Positions 46,117 to 55,718 of a stretch of 64,000 bases of DNA are shown in pieces. The stretch's first letter is position 1, and each line of letters starts with the position of its first letter. A model generated the notes under the pieces. The model had not been told where the DNA came from. It worked only from the letters and a program-made list of their open reading frames with translations, and did no database searches. The position numbers and the translations under genes were made by a program. The DNA is from Nitrospira sp. ND1 (GTDB taxonomy: Bacteria > Nitrospirota > Nitrospiria > Nitrospirales > Nitrospiraceae): NCBI RefSeq assembly GCF_900170025.1, contig NZ_FWEX01000006.1:2757236-2821235 (forward strand). Direction: 5' to 3'.

Positions 46117-47730
46117 ATGGCTTCAATACCGCGTATCGATCAAAACAAGATTGCCGACGTTTCTGAAGATCGCCTCTCCCACCCATACACCTGCGAGTAC
46201 TACAAGTCCAGTCTTGGGCCTGTCCCGTATAGCCGCTATGAAGGGAAATGGCTGCAATTTTTTGGTTTGGTTGCGGATCATATCGTTAAGCAAATTAGAC
46301 CTCGGAAAGTCTTGGACGCCGGGTGCGCGAAAGGGTTTCTGGTTGAGGCGCTTCGAGATCGAGGGGTTGAGGCGTACGGAATTGATCTATCCGAGTATGC
46401 GATTAGTGAAGTGCGACGGGATATCAGACCCTATTGCCGAGTGGCTTCGTTAGTTGATCCGATTCATGAGCGGTTTGACCTTATCGTGTGCATTGAAGTC
46501 CTCGAACATATTCCGGAAGAGATCGCTCCGCGAGTCATTGCGAACCTCTGTCGAAGCACAGACGATATCCTGTTCTCCTCGACTCCCGATGACTTTGCCG
46601 AACCCACGCATGTGAATGTGCGGCTGCGATCCTATTGGAATGCCCTATTTTCAGAGCAAGGGTTCGATTTAGACGTTGAGTTCGATGCGTCCCGTATCGC
46701 CCCGCATGCGATGCGATTTGTCAAAAGACCCGTGCGCTGTTGCGTGATCGATGCGTTGCTGAAACAACGCGAGCAATTACGGCACACATTCGAGCGCACC
46801 GATGAAGAGCAGCGGAAATTGATTCAGGAGTTGGAACGCCGTTTGGAAAAAATCGAACAATCGGTCGGCTGGAAGGCAGTTATTCTTTTAAAACGGCTTC
46901 GTGAGAGAGTGTGCCCTCTTCATAGCGGGAGGCAATCGGTCTATTTGGCGCTCCGATCGACGCTCCTCACACTCATGAACGGGGAGTGGCGTTCGCTTCT
47001 GAATGGTTCGCCTCAAGCCGGTCAGTCCTCAACCATCGAGTCTAATGCGGCAGCCGCAAAACCGGCGCCAATTCCAATCTCGCCAGAATCCGCCTTGGCC
47101 CACTCGCTACTGGATGGATTGAAAGGTCTCGAGATTGGGCCGGCGACTCACAATCCGTTCGGACTGAATACTCGGAATGTTGAATTGCCTGCGGCGCATG
47201 AATTCTATGCTGAGGAACAGCGGCGCCTTTCCGGTCTCGAACCACCACGGGTCGATCTGTGGGCTGCCGCCGACAATATCCCCGTCCCAAATCAGAGTGA
47301 AGGATTTATTCTCACCAGCCATATTCTCGAGCATTTGCCCAACGTCGTTGGGGCATTGATGGAATGGGACCGCATCGTCATCGATGGCGGATATGTGTTC
47401 ATGATCGTTCCTCACAAGTGGGCATTTGCGCCTGATGCGAGCCGAGAACTGACTTCCTTCGAGCATTTTATCGACGACTATGTTCAGAAAGCCTCGCTTG
47501 AGAGTCATTCGCTTGAAGGGGTGCCGGGCGGGAAAATGGGACACTATCACACATTTACACCTGACTCGGTATTACAAGTCGTTGAGTGGATGTGCCGCAA
47601 CAAACTCTGCGATTGGACGCTTGTCGCGCGTGAGGATATCGATACCAAAGTGGGAAACGGATTTACCCTGGCGTTTATGGTACGCCACCAAGACCGAGTG
47701 GGTTTCCGTGACGGAGAGGCGTTATCGTGA
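46117..47730 (+). CDS. Two-domain SAM-dependent methyltransferase
   Basis: The 537-residue product has an N-terminal class I methyltransferase (VLDAGCAKGFLVEAL, GIDLSEYAI, VCIEVLEHIPEE, about residues 50-200). A coiled-coil and basic linker follows (about 215-330). The C-terminal domain has its own LEIGPATHNPF, a TSHILEHLPN motif and VIDGGYVFMIVPH, another methyltransferase-like fold. It lies inside the polysaccharide locus and is followed by a glycosyltransferase gene with a four-base overlap (GTGA). Methylation of sugars in the exported glycan is the likely role; the coiled coil between the domains could set spacing as in chain-length-controlling methyltransferases. Confidence 0.85.
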   Translation: MASIPRIDQNKIADVSEDRLSHPYTCEYYKSSLGPVPYSRYEGKWLQFFGLVADHIVKQIRPRKVLDAGCAKGFLVEALRDRGVEAYGIDLSEYAISEVRRDIRPYCRVASLVDPIHERFDLIVCIEVLEHIPEEIAPRVIANLCRSTDDILFSSTPDDFAEPTHVNVRLRSYWNALFSEQGFDLDVEFDASRIAPHAMRFVKRPVRCCVIDALLKQREQLRHTFERTDEEQRKLIQELERRLEKIEQSVGWKAVILLKRLRERVCPLHSGRQSVYLALRSTLLTLMNGEWRSLLNGSPQAGQSSTIESNAAAAKPAPIPISPESALAHSLLDGLKGLEIGPATHNPFGLNTRNVELPAAHEFYAEEQRRLSGLEPPRVDLWAAADNIPVPNQSEGFILTSHILEHLPNVVGALMEWDRIVIDGGYVFMIVPHKWAFAPDASRELTSFEHFIDDYVQKASLESHSLEGVPGGKMGHYHTFTPDSVLQVVEWMCRNKLCDWTLVAREDIDTKVGNGFTLAFMVRHQDRVGFRDGEALS

Positions 47731-49079
47731 GTAAGGTGCTCCTCATCAGCAATGATGTCATCGGCATGCAGATGGCTGGACCCGGTATTCGGACCTGGGA
47801 GCTCGCAAAGCTGCTTGCGACTGAGCACACGGTGACGTTATTAACTCCAACCCGAACCGATCTTCAACATCCGAGAATATCCACGCAGGTGTCGACGCAG
47901 GATTGCGTGCGAGCCTGTGCCGACATGCATGACGTCGTGATTGGCCAAGGACAAATACTCAGTCGATATCCATTCTTGCTGGGCCATTCGATTGTAAAAG
48001 TCGTCGATTTATACGATCCGTCGCCGGTCGGATACTTAGAGACAACTCAGCCTCATACGATCAAGGGTCAGCTGGAAAGTCACCATGCGTTGGTCCGGGA
48101 GCATTACAATTATTTGCGTGCCGGTGATGTCTTTCTCTGCGCAAGCGAGAGGCAATGGGATTTTTGGGCCGGCATGCTGATGGCGGCCGGAAGAATTAAT
48201 CCAGTCGTCTATCGAAGCGATCGGATGCTTCGTAGCCTGTTGATAGTGGCGCCTTTCGGTGTTCCTGCTCGGGCTCCTGGGCATCGGCGGCGAGTTCTAA
48301 AAGGTGTGTGGCCGGGAATCGATCCTGATGATGTCGTCCTGTTGTGGGGAGGAGGACTCTGGGAATGGTTTGATCCCATGATGGCAGTGGAGGCGATGAG
48401 CATCGTCGGTCGCCGGCGAACCGACATCAAGCTGTTCTTTATGGGAGTCAAGCGACCGAATGCCAGCGTGACGACCTCTCATACTGCCGATCAAACCATC
48501 GCGTTAGCCGAACAGTTAGGCGTTGCGAATCGTCTGGTGTTTTTCAACGATTGGGTGGCATACGAGGATAGGGAAAATTTTCTGCTGGAAGCCGATCTGG
48601 GATTGAATATCCATCGGGACAACCTGGAGACTCGATTTTCGTTTCGGACACGCATGATGGATTACTTCTGGGCAGGACTTCCCATCATTACTACAGAAGG
48701 CGATCCGCTGAGTGACCTGGTGAAGCAAAACCAGCTTGGGTTGACCGTGCCTTGCGGAGATGCCGAGGCGCTTGCTCATGCGATTCTGCGCGCAGCAGAT
48801 GACCAGGCAACCAGGCAAACGTGGAAACTCAATTGCCTCGCGACAGCGAAAGAGTTTTCTTGGGACCGCGTATTTGAACCCGTCGTCGCCTGGTGTCGTT
48901 CACCGATCCAGGCACGAGATAAAGAATACACGGACGTATGGAATTCCTGTGTGGGCGACTCCGGAAGCTGGCCGAAGCATGCGTGGGAGTATTACCTGCA
49001 ACGAGCCCTTCATCATTACCGTGTGACTGGAATGAGAGGTCTCGCGACTCGTGTCATTTCATGGTCGTGTGGAAGATGA
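47727..49079 (+). CDS. Glycosyltransferase (GT-B fold)
   Basis: The 450-residue product has two Rossmann-like halves. The N-terminal LLISNDVIGMQMAGPGIRTWELAKLL is typical of GT-B enzymes, and the C-terminal half has VLLWGGGLWEWFDPMMAVEA, NRLVFFNDWVAYEDR, ADLGLNIHRDN and FRTRMMDYFWAGLPIITTEGD. The start is GTG, overlapping the stop of the double methyltransferase by four bases. It probably adds a sugar to the lipid-linked glycan on the cytoplasmic face. Donor and acceptor are not predictable. A 260-base gap follows, so the next genes may have their own promoter. Confidence 0.87.
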   Translation: MSKVLLISNDVIGMQMAGPGIRTWELAKLLATEHTVTLLTPTRTDLQHPRISTQVSTQDCVRACADMHDVVIGQGQILSRYPFLLGHSIVKVVDLYDPSPVGYLETTQPHTIKGQLESHHALVREHYNYLRAGDVFLCASERQWDFWAGMLMAAGRINPVVYRSDRMLRSLLIVAPFGVPARAPGHRRRVLKGVWPGIDPDDVVLLWGGGLWEWFDPMMAVEAMSIVGRRRTDIKLFFMGVKRPNASVTTSHTADQTIALAEQLGVANRLVFFNDWVAYEDRENFLLEADLGLNIHRDNLETRFSFRTRMMDYFWAGLPIITTEGDPLSDLVKQNQLGLTVPCGDAEALAHAILRAADDQATRQTWKLNCLATAKEFSWDRVFEPVVAWCRSPIQARDKEYTDVWNSCVGDSGSWPKHAWEYYLQRALHHYRVTGMRGLATRVISWSCGR

Positions 49080-49338
49080 CGGACGCGGTCATGAGTGGCG
49101 TTTGCCAATGTCTCGATGGCAGGCCTCAAGGTGCAAGATGTTTCCGCCATGAGATAGCCTGGCCCTAACTGTCCCGTCCTCCAGGTAGCGGGTTTTCACC
49201 CCTAGCGAGTCTTCCCCTCCCCCCGTCAAAAACAACGAAAAACCTATCCTTGCAAGAGAACTCCGGTACTATTTGAGCAGTCGGTTGTGCGTGCGCAACC
49301 GGCGGATATTTCAACACAACAGGGCAGAAACACGTGCA

Positions 49339-50478
49339 ATGACGGTCACGTATTTCTCGAAAAGCTCCATCATCGGCCCCAGCAGTCGCTACCGCGTCTT
49401 TCAATTCCTGCCTCATTTCCAAGCGGCAGGGATCGACTGTCACGTGGATGCCCTGTTTGGAGAGACCTACTTCTCGATTCTTAAAGTGCGATCGTGCGCG
49501 CTGCGGACCCTGCTGAAGATTCCCTATGCGCTCGTATGTTTTCTTCAACGACTTTGGACGTTGTTGACCCTGGGCAGGCGGGACTTGATCGTGATCGAGG
49601 GGCAGCTCTTTCCTTATGCGCCTCCTCTCGCTGAACGGCTGCTGCGCTGGTGCCGATATCGAGTGGCGATCGAAATGGATGATGCGATTTATCTGACGCC
49701 CGGGCATGAGCAGAAGTTGCCCGCGCTGCTCTCAATGGCCACAGGCGCCATCGTCGGGAATGCCCGGCTGGCCGCCTATGCGACGCAGTTTTCGTCGCGA
49801 GTCTGTGTCGTTCCCACAGTCGTCGATACCGAACGATTCAAGCCGGATTCGACAAGATCCATCGGTTCATCTGCACAGAACTCCGAGGCCATCACGATCG
49901 TGTGGATAGGCCTGGCATATAACCTGAAATATCTGGATGTGCTGGCGCCGGCCCTCCGCGCGTTGCAACCAACGTTTCACCTGACACTCCGTGTGGTCTG
50001 TTCACAGCCGCCGTACATGCCGGGTGTCGAGATTGATTTCAGGTCTTGGGATTTTCAGCGGGAGGTGGCAGATCTGCAAGATGCCACGATCGGCGTGATG
50101 CCGCTTGAGGACACCGAGTGGGCCCGGGGCAAGTGCGGCTTGAAGCTCCTACAGTACCTTGCGGTGGGGGTGCCCGCGGTGGCCTCACCCGTCGGAGTGA
50201 ATCGCGACATCATTGTGAACGGAGAGAACGGGTTTCTTGCCTCCACCGAGCAAGACTGGTATGAGCGCCTCGACGCACTCTGCCGGCAACCGCAGTTGCG
50301 CGCTCGAATGGGGCAGGCCGGACGTCGGACCGTGGAGGAGCGGTACTCCCTCGCGGTGTGGGGGCCCCGGCTTGCCGAGGTGTACCGGACATTGGCAGAG
50401 AATGAGCATTTGAATGTGGTGCCCCAGGCAGTTTACAGCCCTGTGCCCGGCCACGATCGCTCGACAGGAACTCGATGA
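49339..50478 (+). CDS. Glycosyltransferase, GT4-like
   Basis: The 379-residue product begins TYFSKSSIIGPSSRYRVFQFLPHF and has the C-terminal GT-B signature KLLQYLAVGVPAVASPVGVN with NGENGFLA. The usual donor-site E-x7-E is represented by LEDTEWARGKCGLKLLQYLA. The segment IEMDDAIYLTPGHEQK lies in the acceptor half. ATG 49339 is used; the frame opens earlier in non-protein-like sequence. Its stop overlaps the start of the WecA-type gene (ATGA), so both belong to one unit. Confidence 0.88.
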   Translation: MTVTYFSKSSIIGPSSRYRVFQFLPHFQAAGIDCHVDALFGETYFSILKVRSCALRTLLKIPYALVCFLQRLWTLLTLGRRDLIVIEGQLFPYAPPLAERLLRWCRYRVAIEMDDAIYLTPGHEQKLPALLSMATGAIVGNARLAAYATQFSSRVCVVPTVVDTERFKPDSTRSIGSSAQNSEAITIVWIGLAYNLKYLDVLAPALRALQPTFHLTLRVVCSQPPYMPGVEIDFRSWDFQREVADLQDATIGVMPLEDTEWARGKCGLKLLQYLAVGVPAVASPVGVNRDIIVNGENGFLASTEQDWYERLDALCRQPQLRARMGQAGRRTVEERYSLAVWGPRLAEVYRTLAENEHLNVVPQAVYSPVPGHDRSTGTR

Positions 50479-51533
50479 TTCTGCTCACGCTGACATTTGT
50501 GGTCGCGATGCTCCTCTCGATCTACGGCGTGCCGATCGCGCGTCTCGCGGCCCTGAAATTCGGAATCGTCGACAACCCGGACGGCCGGCTGAAGCATCAG
50601 CGCGAGCCGGTTCCTTATCTGGGTGGGCTGGCCATCTATCTCGCGTTTCTCGTGAGCCTGGCCTTTACCTTCGAGTTCAGGCAGGACGTGCTCGGTATCG
50701 TGCTCTCCGGGACGCTGATCGTCATGCTGGGGCTGATCGACGATTTCGGGGTGCTGTCGCCGGGAACCAAACTCGCGGGCCAGTTCCTGGCGGTGTTTGT
50801 GTTGATCAAGAGCGGCATCCGCATCGAAATCGCATCTTTGCCGGATTGGGTCGATATCGTGCTGACGGTGTTCTGGATGATCGGCATCATCAATGCGTTC
50901 AACCTGCTGGATATCATGGACGGGTTGTCGGCCGGTGTGGGCGTCATCAGTGCCGCCTTTCTGTGCGTGGTGGCGATTCTGAATGGCGATCAGGCGATCG
51001 CGTTCATGCTGGCGGCGCTCATGGGGAGCCTGCTCGGCTTCCTTCGATACAACTGGCGACCGGCTTCGATTTATATGGGCGATTCCGGTGCGATGTTCAT
51101 CGGTCTGATGCTGGGCGCCCTGTCGATGATCGGCAAATACACCACCGGCCATTCCGTCTCGCTGCTGACCCCGGTGTTGATCCTGGGCATGCCCATTTTC
51201 GATACCCTGTTCGTCATGTACATCCGGTTCTTGCGCGGGCTGCCGGTGTTTCTCGGCAGTCCTGATCATCTTGCGATTCGTTTGCGGCATTGGGGGCTTT
51301 CGGTGACGCAGGTCGTCCTGCTCAGTTATCTCGGCGCGGCGTTATTGGGGGGGATCGGTCTGCTGGTCATGGCGGTGCCGCAGGATCTTGCCGTAGTGCT
51401 CAGCGGTGTCACGGTGTTGTGCCTGGCCGTGGCCGCCGTGGCCCTGACGCGTGTGAATGTCTCGACGGGAACCGTCGCCGTGAGTACCGAGGCGGTCCCG
51501 GCACGTTCGACAGAAAGGACCGGCGTAGTATGA
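50475..51533 (+). CDS. wecA: Undecaprenyl-phosphate sugar-1-phosphate transferase (WecA/TagO type)
   Basis: This enzyme starts glycan synthesis by moving a HexNAc-1-phosphate to undecaprenyl phosphate. The 352-residue product has about 11 membrane helices. Family motifs are present: IVDNPDGRLKHQREPVPYLGG, the Mg-binding LGLIDDFG, NAFNLLDIMDGLSAG and MGDSGAMFIG, and the basic DHLAIRLRHWG loop. It provides the lipid primer for the glycan exported by Wzm/Wzt. Both neighbours overlap it with ATGA junctions. Confidence 0.94.
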   Translation: MILLTLTFVVAMLLSIYGVPIARLAALKFGIVDNPDGRLKHQREPVPYLGGLAIYLAFLVSLAFTFEFRQDVLGIVLSGTLIVMLGLIDDFGVLSPGTKLAGQFLAVFVLIKSGIRIEIASLPDWVDIVLTVFWMIGIINAFNLLDIMDGLSAGVGVISAAFLCVVAILNGDQAIAFMLAALMGSLLGFLRYNWRPASIYMGDSGAMFIGLMLGALSMIGKYTTGHSVSLLTPVLILGMPIFDTLFVMYIRFLRGLPVFLGSPDHLAIRLRHWGLSVTQVVLLSYLGAALLGGIGLLVMAVPQDLAVVLSGVTVLCLAVAAVALTRVNVSTGTVAVSTEAVPARSTERTGVV

Positions 51534-52840
51534 TTTTAATCGTCGGGGCTGGATTGGCGGGGCTCAGCGCGGCCTATCACCTGCGCGGGATGCCCTACAA
51601 GATTCTGGAGCGGGAGCGTGAGGTCGGAGGGCTCTGCCGTTCGTACGTGAAAGACGGTTTCACCTTCGACTATACGGGACACCTGCTTCACTTCCGGCAG
51701 ACCGCAATCAAGGCGCTGGTCGAGAGCCTGCTCCCGGACCAACTTCAGCGGCATGCCCGTAAATCCTACGTCTATTCCCATGACACCTATACCGAGTATC
51801 CGTTTCAGGTGAATACGCATGGCCTCCCGCCGGAGGTGGTGCGGGAATGTCTCTTGGGGTTCATCGCCACGCTGTCGAATCCGTCGTCCAAGTCTCCGGC
51901 GGAGAGCCGGTCGTTCAAACAATGGATCGTCGAGAGCCTGGGCGAGGGTATTGCGAAACATTTCATGGTCCCCTTTAACGAGAAGCTCTGGCAGGTGCCG
52001 CTGGATGAGCTCACGTCCGACTGGGTGTCGTGGCTGGTGCCCAAGCCGGATGTGAAGGATGTCGTCAATGGCGCCTTGGGAATCAAGGACAAGGCCTTCG
52101 GCTACAATCCGTCGTTTCAGTATCCCGCCACCGGCGGCATCAAAGTTCTGCCGGAAGCCTTTCTCCCGTCGGTCGAGAACTTATCGTACGATTCGGAATT
52201 GGTAGAAATCGAGACGGGCAGGCGGCGAGCGGTATTTCGCAGCGCACAGGGCGAATGGACGGAAGCCTATGACCGGATCGTGTCGACGGTCCCCCTGCCT
52301 GATCTGGTGCGGCGTTGTGTGGATCTCCCGGCATCGCTGCGGGAATTGGCTGCGTCGCTGCGATGGGTCTCGGTGTATAACGTGAATCTGGCCGTCGCCC
52401 GTGAGCGCATTTCCGATAAGCATTGGATCTATTTTCCTGAGCACCGCTATTCGTTCTATCGCGCCGGGTTTCCGATGAATTTTTCTCAGTCCATGGGGCA
52501 ACCCGGGTGCAGTTCCCTCTACGTGGAAATCTCGCACCAGCCGACCGAGCGGGAATCCGACGCCGCGCTCATCGAGCGAGTCCGGCGGGGGTTGGAGCAG
52601 GCGGGGGTGCTCCAGCGGAGCGACGAGGTGGTGATGTCGGATGTGAAGGATCTCTATTACGCGTATGTCTTGTTCGACCGGTATCGGGGCCGTGCGGTGC
52701 AAGAGCTGCTGGCCGAGTTGGAGCGACGCGGGATCTCGTCGATCGGGCGGTACGGATTGTGGGAACATACGTCGATGGAGGACGCGATTGCCCAGGGGCA
52801 ACAGGCGGCTGCGCGGTTACGGATGAAGGCCGCGGCCTGA
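51530..52840 (+). CDS. FAD-dependent oxidoreductase, UDP-galactopyranose mutase-like
   Basis: The 436-residue flavoprotein has the dinucleotide motif IVGAGLAGLSAAYHL and the partner LEREREVGGLCRSY. FDYTGHLLHF follows, then a central MVPFNEKLWQVPLDELTSDW segment seen in UGM-like and protoporphyrinogen-oxidase-like proteins of polysaccharide loci. The C-terminal part ends with GLWEHTSMEDAIAQGQ, closing the FAD site. ATG 51530 overlaps the wecA stop. The reaction is not certain: conversion of a nucleotide sugar to its furanose form, or another redox step on a sugar, would both fit the context. Confidence 0.85.
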   Translation: MILIVGAGLAGLSAAYHLRGMPYKILEREREVGGLCRSYVKDGFTFDYTGHLLHFRQTAIKALVESLLPDQLQRHARKSYVYSHDTYTEYPFQVNTHGLPPEVVRECLLGFIATLSNPSSKSPAESRSFKQWIVESLGEGIAKHFMVPFNEKLWQVPLDELTSDWVSWLVPKPDVKDVVNGALGIKDKAFGYNPSFQYPATGGIKVLPEAFLPSVENLSYDSELVEIETGRRRAVFRSAQGEWTEAYDRIVSTVPLPDLVRRCVDLPASLRELAASLRWVSVYNVNLAVARERISDKHWIYFPEHRYSFYRAGFPMNFSQSMGQPGCSSLYVEISHQPTERESDAALIERVRRGLEQAGVLQRSDEVVMSDVKDLYYAYVLFDRYRGRAVQELLAELERRGISSIGRYGLWEHTSMEDAIAQGQQAAARLRMKAAA

Positions 52841-52844
52841 GCGG

Positions 52845-54044
52845 ATGAATGGCATGCATGTAGTCTGTCACGTCATTACGAAACTGGAGTTGGGCGGCGC
52901 GCAGGAAGTGGCGATGCAGGTCGTGTCGGGCCTGGACCGGAGACGATTTCGGCCGGTGCTTCTTGCAGGGCCGGGTGGGCTGCTGACCGACGAGGCGCAT
53001 GCGCTGGAAGGTGTCGAGGTTCGCACGATCCCGTCGCTCCTTCGTGAGATTCGTCCCCTCCATGACGTGCGCGCCCTATGGGAACTGGTCGGGACGTTTC
53101 GACGCCTCAGGCCAAAGATTGTGCACACCCACAGTTCAAAAGCTGGTATCCTAGGGCGGTTAGCCGCCTGGCTCGCCGGTGTCCCCTGCATCCTGCACAC
53201 GATACACGGGTACGGCGTGACGCCCGCGCAGCCGTTCTGGCAACAAAAAGCATTGATCGCACTGGAACGGATGGTCGGTCGGATTACCACCCATTGGGTT
53301 GCGGTGTCGCAGGCCGACCGCCGGCAAGGCATCGAGTGGGGTCTCTTTACCGCGTCCAAGGTCTCGGTGGTGAGGCCGGGAATCGATCCGACAGCCTTTG
53401 CGGCTCGTATTGAATCGCCGGAACGTGACCGTCTTCGGGCCATGCTGGGAGTGGCCCCTGATCAGCTACTGGTGGGAACGGTCTCGTGCTTGAAACCGCA
53501 AAAATCTCCCGAGGACTTTGTCCGCGTTGCTGCGCTGGTGTGTCAGCGTGTTCCCGCAGCTCGTTGTGTGCTCGTCGGCGACGGAGCCTTGCGGCCGAAA
53601 GTCGAAGCGTTGTTGCTGGAACAGGGGCTTCAGGATCGTGTGACCCTGCTTGGCTGGCGCCGCGATGTGGCTGCGTTGCTGAAAGCCTTCGATGTGTTCG
53701 TCCTGACGTCTCAATGGGAAGGGTTGCCCTGTGCCATCCTGGAGGCCAGAGCCAGCCGGATTCCGATCGTGGCCACGCGAGTAGGCGGCGCCGCTGAGGC
53801 GATCGTCGAGGGCATTCAAGGGACGCTCTGTCCGGCCGGCGACGTGCGGGCTATGGCTGAACGGGTCTGTCAGATTTTGGAAGACGAGCGCTTTCGCGTC
53901 GACCTCCGGACGGGTACGCAGGAACTCCCGGAGGAGTTTACGATTCAAGAGACGCTCAAACAGTACCAGTCGCTCTATGCCTATCTTCTGCATGCCACGC
54001 GTCCGAGTGAAGATGTCATGAAGTTGCAGCCCAATCGACTGTAG
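52845..54044 (+). CDS. Glycosyltransferase family 4
   Basis: The 399-residue GT-B enzyme starts with VITKLELGGAQEVAMQV and has the acceptor-side VHTHSSKAGILGRLAA. The donor-side motifs are VGTVSCLKPQKSPEDF, the strand LVGDGALRPKVEALL, and DVFVLTSQWEGLPCAILEARASRIPIVATRVGGAAE, the E-x7-E of retaining GT4 enzymes. It is four bases downstream of the flavoprotein gene. Close relatives act on lipid-linked glycans or teichuronic-type polymers. The sugar is unknown. Confidence 0.92.
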   Translation: MNGMHVVCHVITKLELGGAQEVAMQVVSGLDRRRFRPVLLAGPGGLLTDEAHALEGVEVRTIPSLLREIRPLHDVRALWELVGTFRRLRPKIVHTHSSKAGILGRLAAWLAGVPCILHTIHGYGVTPAQPFWQQKALIALERMVGRITTHWVAVSQADRRQGIEWGLFTASKVSVVRPGIDPTAFAARIESPERDRLRAMLGVAPDQLLVGTVSCLKPQKSPEDFVRVAALVCQRVPAARCVLVGDGALRPKVEALLLEQGLQDRVTLLGWRRDVAALLKAFDVFVLTSQWEGLPCAILEARASRIPIVATRVGGAAEAIVEGIQGTLCPAGDVRAMAERVCQILEDERFRVDLRTGTQELPEEFTIQETLKQYQSLYAYLLHATRPSEDVMKLQPNRL

Positions 54045-54065
54045 GAAGGGGAACCGGGGGATACG

Positions 54066-55184
54066 ATGAACATTCCGCTGCTTGATCTCAAAGCCCAATA
54101 TCAATCGATGCGCAGTGAAATCCTGGCGGCGATTGAGGCCACCTGTGACGAGCAGGGCTTTATTCTCGGCCCGCGGGTGGTGGCGCTGGAACAAGCGGTG
54201 GCGACCTATACCGGCAGTGCTCATGGCGTCGGAGTCGCCTCCGGCAGCGATGCGCTGTTGCTGGCGCTGATGGCCTTGGGGGTGAAAGCCGGCGATGAAG
54301 TGGTCACGGTGCCCTTTACCTTCTTTGCGACGGCGGGGGCGATTTCCAGGCTTGGGGCCAAGCCGGTGTTCATCGATATTCGCCCTGATGATTTCAATAT
54401 GGATCCGGCGCTGTTGGAGCGGGCCATTACGAAACGGACCAAGGCGATCATTCCCGTGCACCTCTTCGGTCAATGCGCCGAGATGGATGCGATCAATGAG
54501 ATCGCCCGACGACACAAGATCGGCGTGATCGAGGATGCCTGCCAGGCCATCGGTGCCCGTCAGAATGGACGGCATGCCGGTGTGTTGGGCGATGTGGCCT
54601 GCTTCAGTTTTTTCCCGTCAAAGAACCTCGGAGGGTTCGGGGACGCCGGCATGGTGACCACCAACGACAAGGCGCTGGCGGAGTCCATCGCGATGTTGCG
54701 GGTTCATGGGAGCCGGGTGCGCTATGTGCACGAAGCGATCGGCATCAACAGCCGATTGGATGCGTTGCAAGCGGCGGTCTTGTTGGTGAAGCTGAAACGT
54801 CTGGATGAGTGGGCGGAAGGCCGTCGCCGGAATGCTGCGCGCTATGTGCAGTTGTTCACGGAGGCGAAACTGACAGACCGGATCGCCTTGCCCGTCGTGG
54901 GGGCCAACAACTTTCACGTCTTTAATCAATTCACGATTCGAGTTCACAAGCGTGACGAGTTGCGGAGTTATCTGAAAGACCAGGGCGTGGGTTCAGAGGT
55001 CTATTATCCCCTGCCCCTGCATTTGCAAAATTGTTATCGTGATCTGGGGTATCAGAAGGGCGCGTTCCCGCAATCGGAACGTGCGGCCGAAGAAGTGCTC
55101 TCGCTTCCCATCTATGCTGAACTTTCCGACGAACAGCTTCAATACGTCGTGCAGGCGATCGCCTCGTTCTACCGCAAACGCTAA
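54066..55184 (+). CDS. DegT/DnrJ/EryC1/StrS sugar aminotransferase
   Basis: This PLP enzyme transaminates keto-sugar nucleotides. The 372-residue product shows [45 protein letters not shown], the PLP lysine in [14 protein letters not shown] and [14 protein letters not shown]. The combination resembles WlbE/QdtB-type 3-amino sugar enzymes more than ArnB. It sits at the end of the polysaccharide locus, 21 bases after the GT4 gene, and is followed by a strong terminator. The dehydrogenase half of the fusion protein at 58.7 kb could supply a keto-sugar in the same pathway. Confidence 0.93.
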   Translation: MNIPLLDLKAQYQSMRSEILAAIEATCDEQGFILGPRVVALEQAVATYTGSAHGVGVASGSDALLLALMALGVKAGDEVVTVPFTFFATAGAISRLGAKPVFIDIRPDDFNMDPALLERAITKRTKAIIPVHLFGQCAEMDAINEIARRHKIGVIEDACQAIGARQNGRHAGVLGDVACFSFFPSKNLGGFGDAGMVTTNDKALAESIAMLRVHGSRVRYVHEAIGINSRLDALQAAVLLVKLKRLDEWAEGRRRNAARYVQLFTEAKLTDRIALPVVGANNFHVFNQFTIRVHKRDELRSYLKDQGVGSEVYYPLPLHLQNCYRDLGYQKGAFPQSERAAEEVLSLPIYAELSDEQLQYVVQAIASFYRKR

Positions 55185-55195
55185 CATTCGCGTTG

Positions 55196-55237
55196 CCGTC
55201 CGGCGCCGGTTTCCTTCCGGGCCGGACGGTTCTTTTT
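55196..55237 (+). terminator. Terminator of the polysaccharide locus
   Basis: CCGTCCGGCGCCGG (from 55196) pairs with CCGGGCCGGACGG (ending 55229) with one bulged base and a TTTCCTT loop, then TTCTTTTT. It lies 12 bases after the aminotransferase stop. Confidence 0.85.
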
Positions 55238-55718
55238 CACATCCTGATAGCCGACAGTTTCACAGTCCTCCGCCGGAGAAGCAGTGCCTCCTGGCGTGTC
55301 GCCCTGTGACTGTCGTTGCCTGTTGCACGTTGTGACGCCGCCGCCGACGGCGCCTCCTCCGGCTTGACTGACCGCATGTGTGCCTCCCTTCCGGTCATCG
55401 AATCGACGACAAGCGCTCCCGTAGCCTGGCGTTCAAGTCTGAACAACCATGAGGCGGTGACGTACACCAGGGCCCACTGTGGGGCATGGGCTTGCGCTGA
55501 ATGGAATTCCTACGACGCCGACGTTGGGCTCAATATGAGAACCGGTCGCAGCCTGGACAATCCTGGCAAGCGGCACCGGTCAAGGCTTGGCCGCCTATCA
55601 TCAGATCTTGGTTGCCAAGTGAGGTCTGTTTCCCCGTGCGATTGGCGGGTGGATGTGGCGCCGGAGGCATAGGGATTGCTCATATGGATGATGAGGGAGA
55701 CGCCGCGTCGTTGTACGT
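55238..55718. other. Non-coding gap upstream of the second histidine kinase
   Basis: About 480 bases between the terminator and the kinase gene. Short open frames are present on both strands but have Arg/Ser/Cys-rich, unlikely translations and no ribosome sites. No tRNA or repeat is seen. It presumably contains the kinase promoter. Confidence 0.5.

Noticed and set aside
50433-51290. 285-codon minus-strand frame opposite wecA
   Set aside because: It is very rich in His/Gln/Asp/Arg, the mirror image of membrane-helix codons.
53466-54575. 369-codon minus-strand frame spanning the GT4 and aminotransferase genes
   Set aside because: It crosses two well-supported plus-strand genes and has an Arg/His/Gln-rich, non-protein-like composition.
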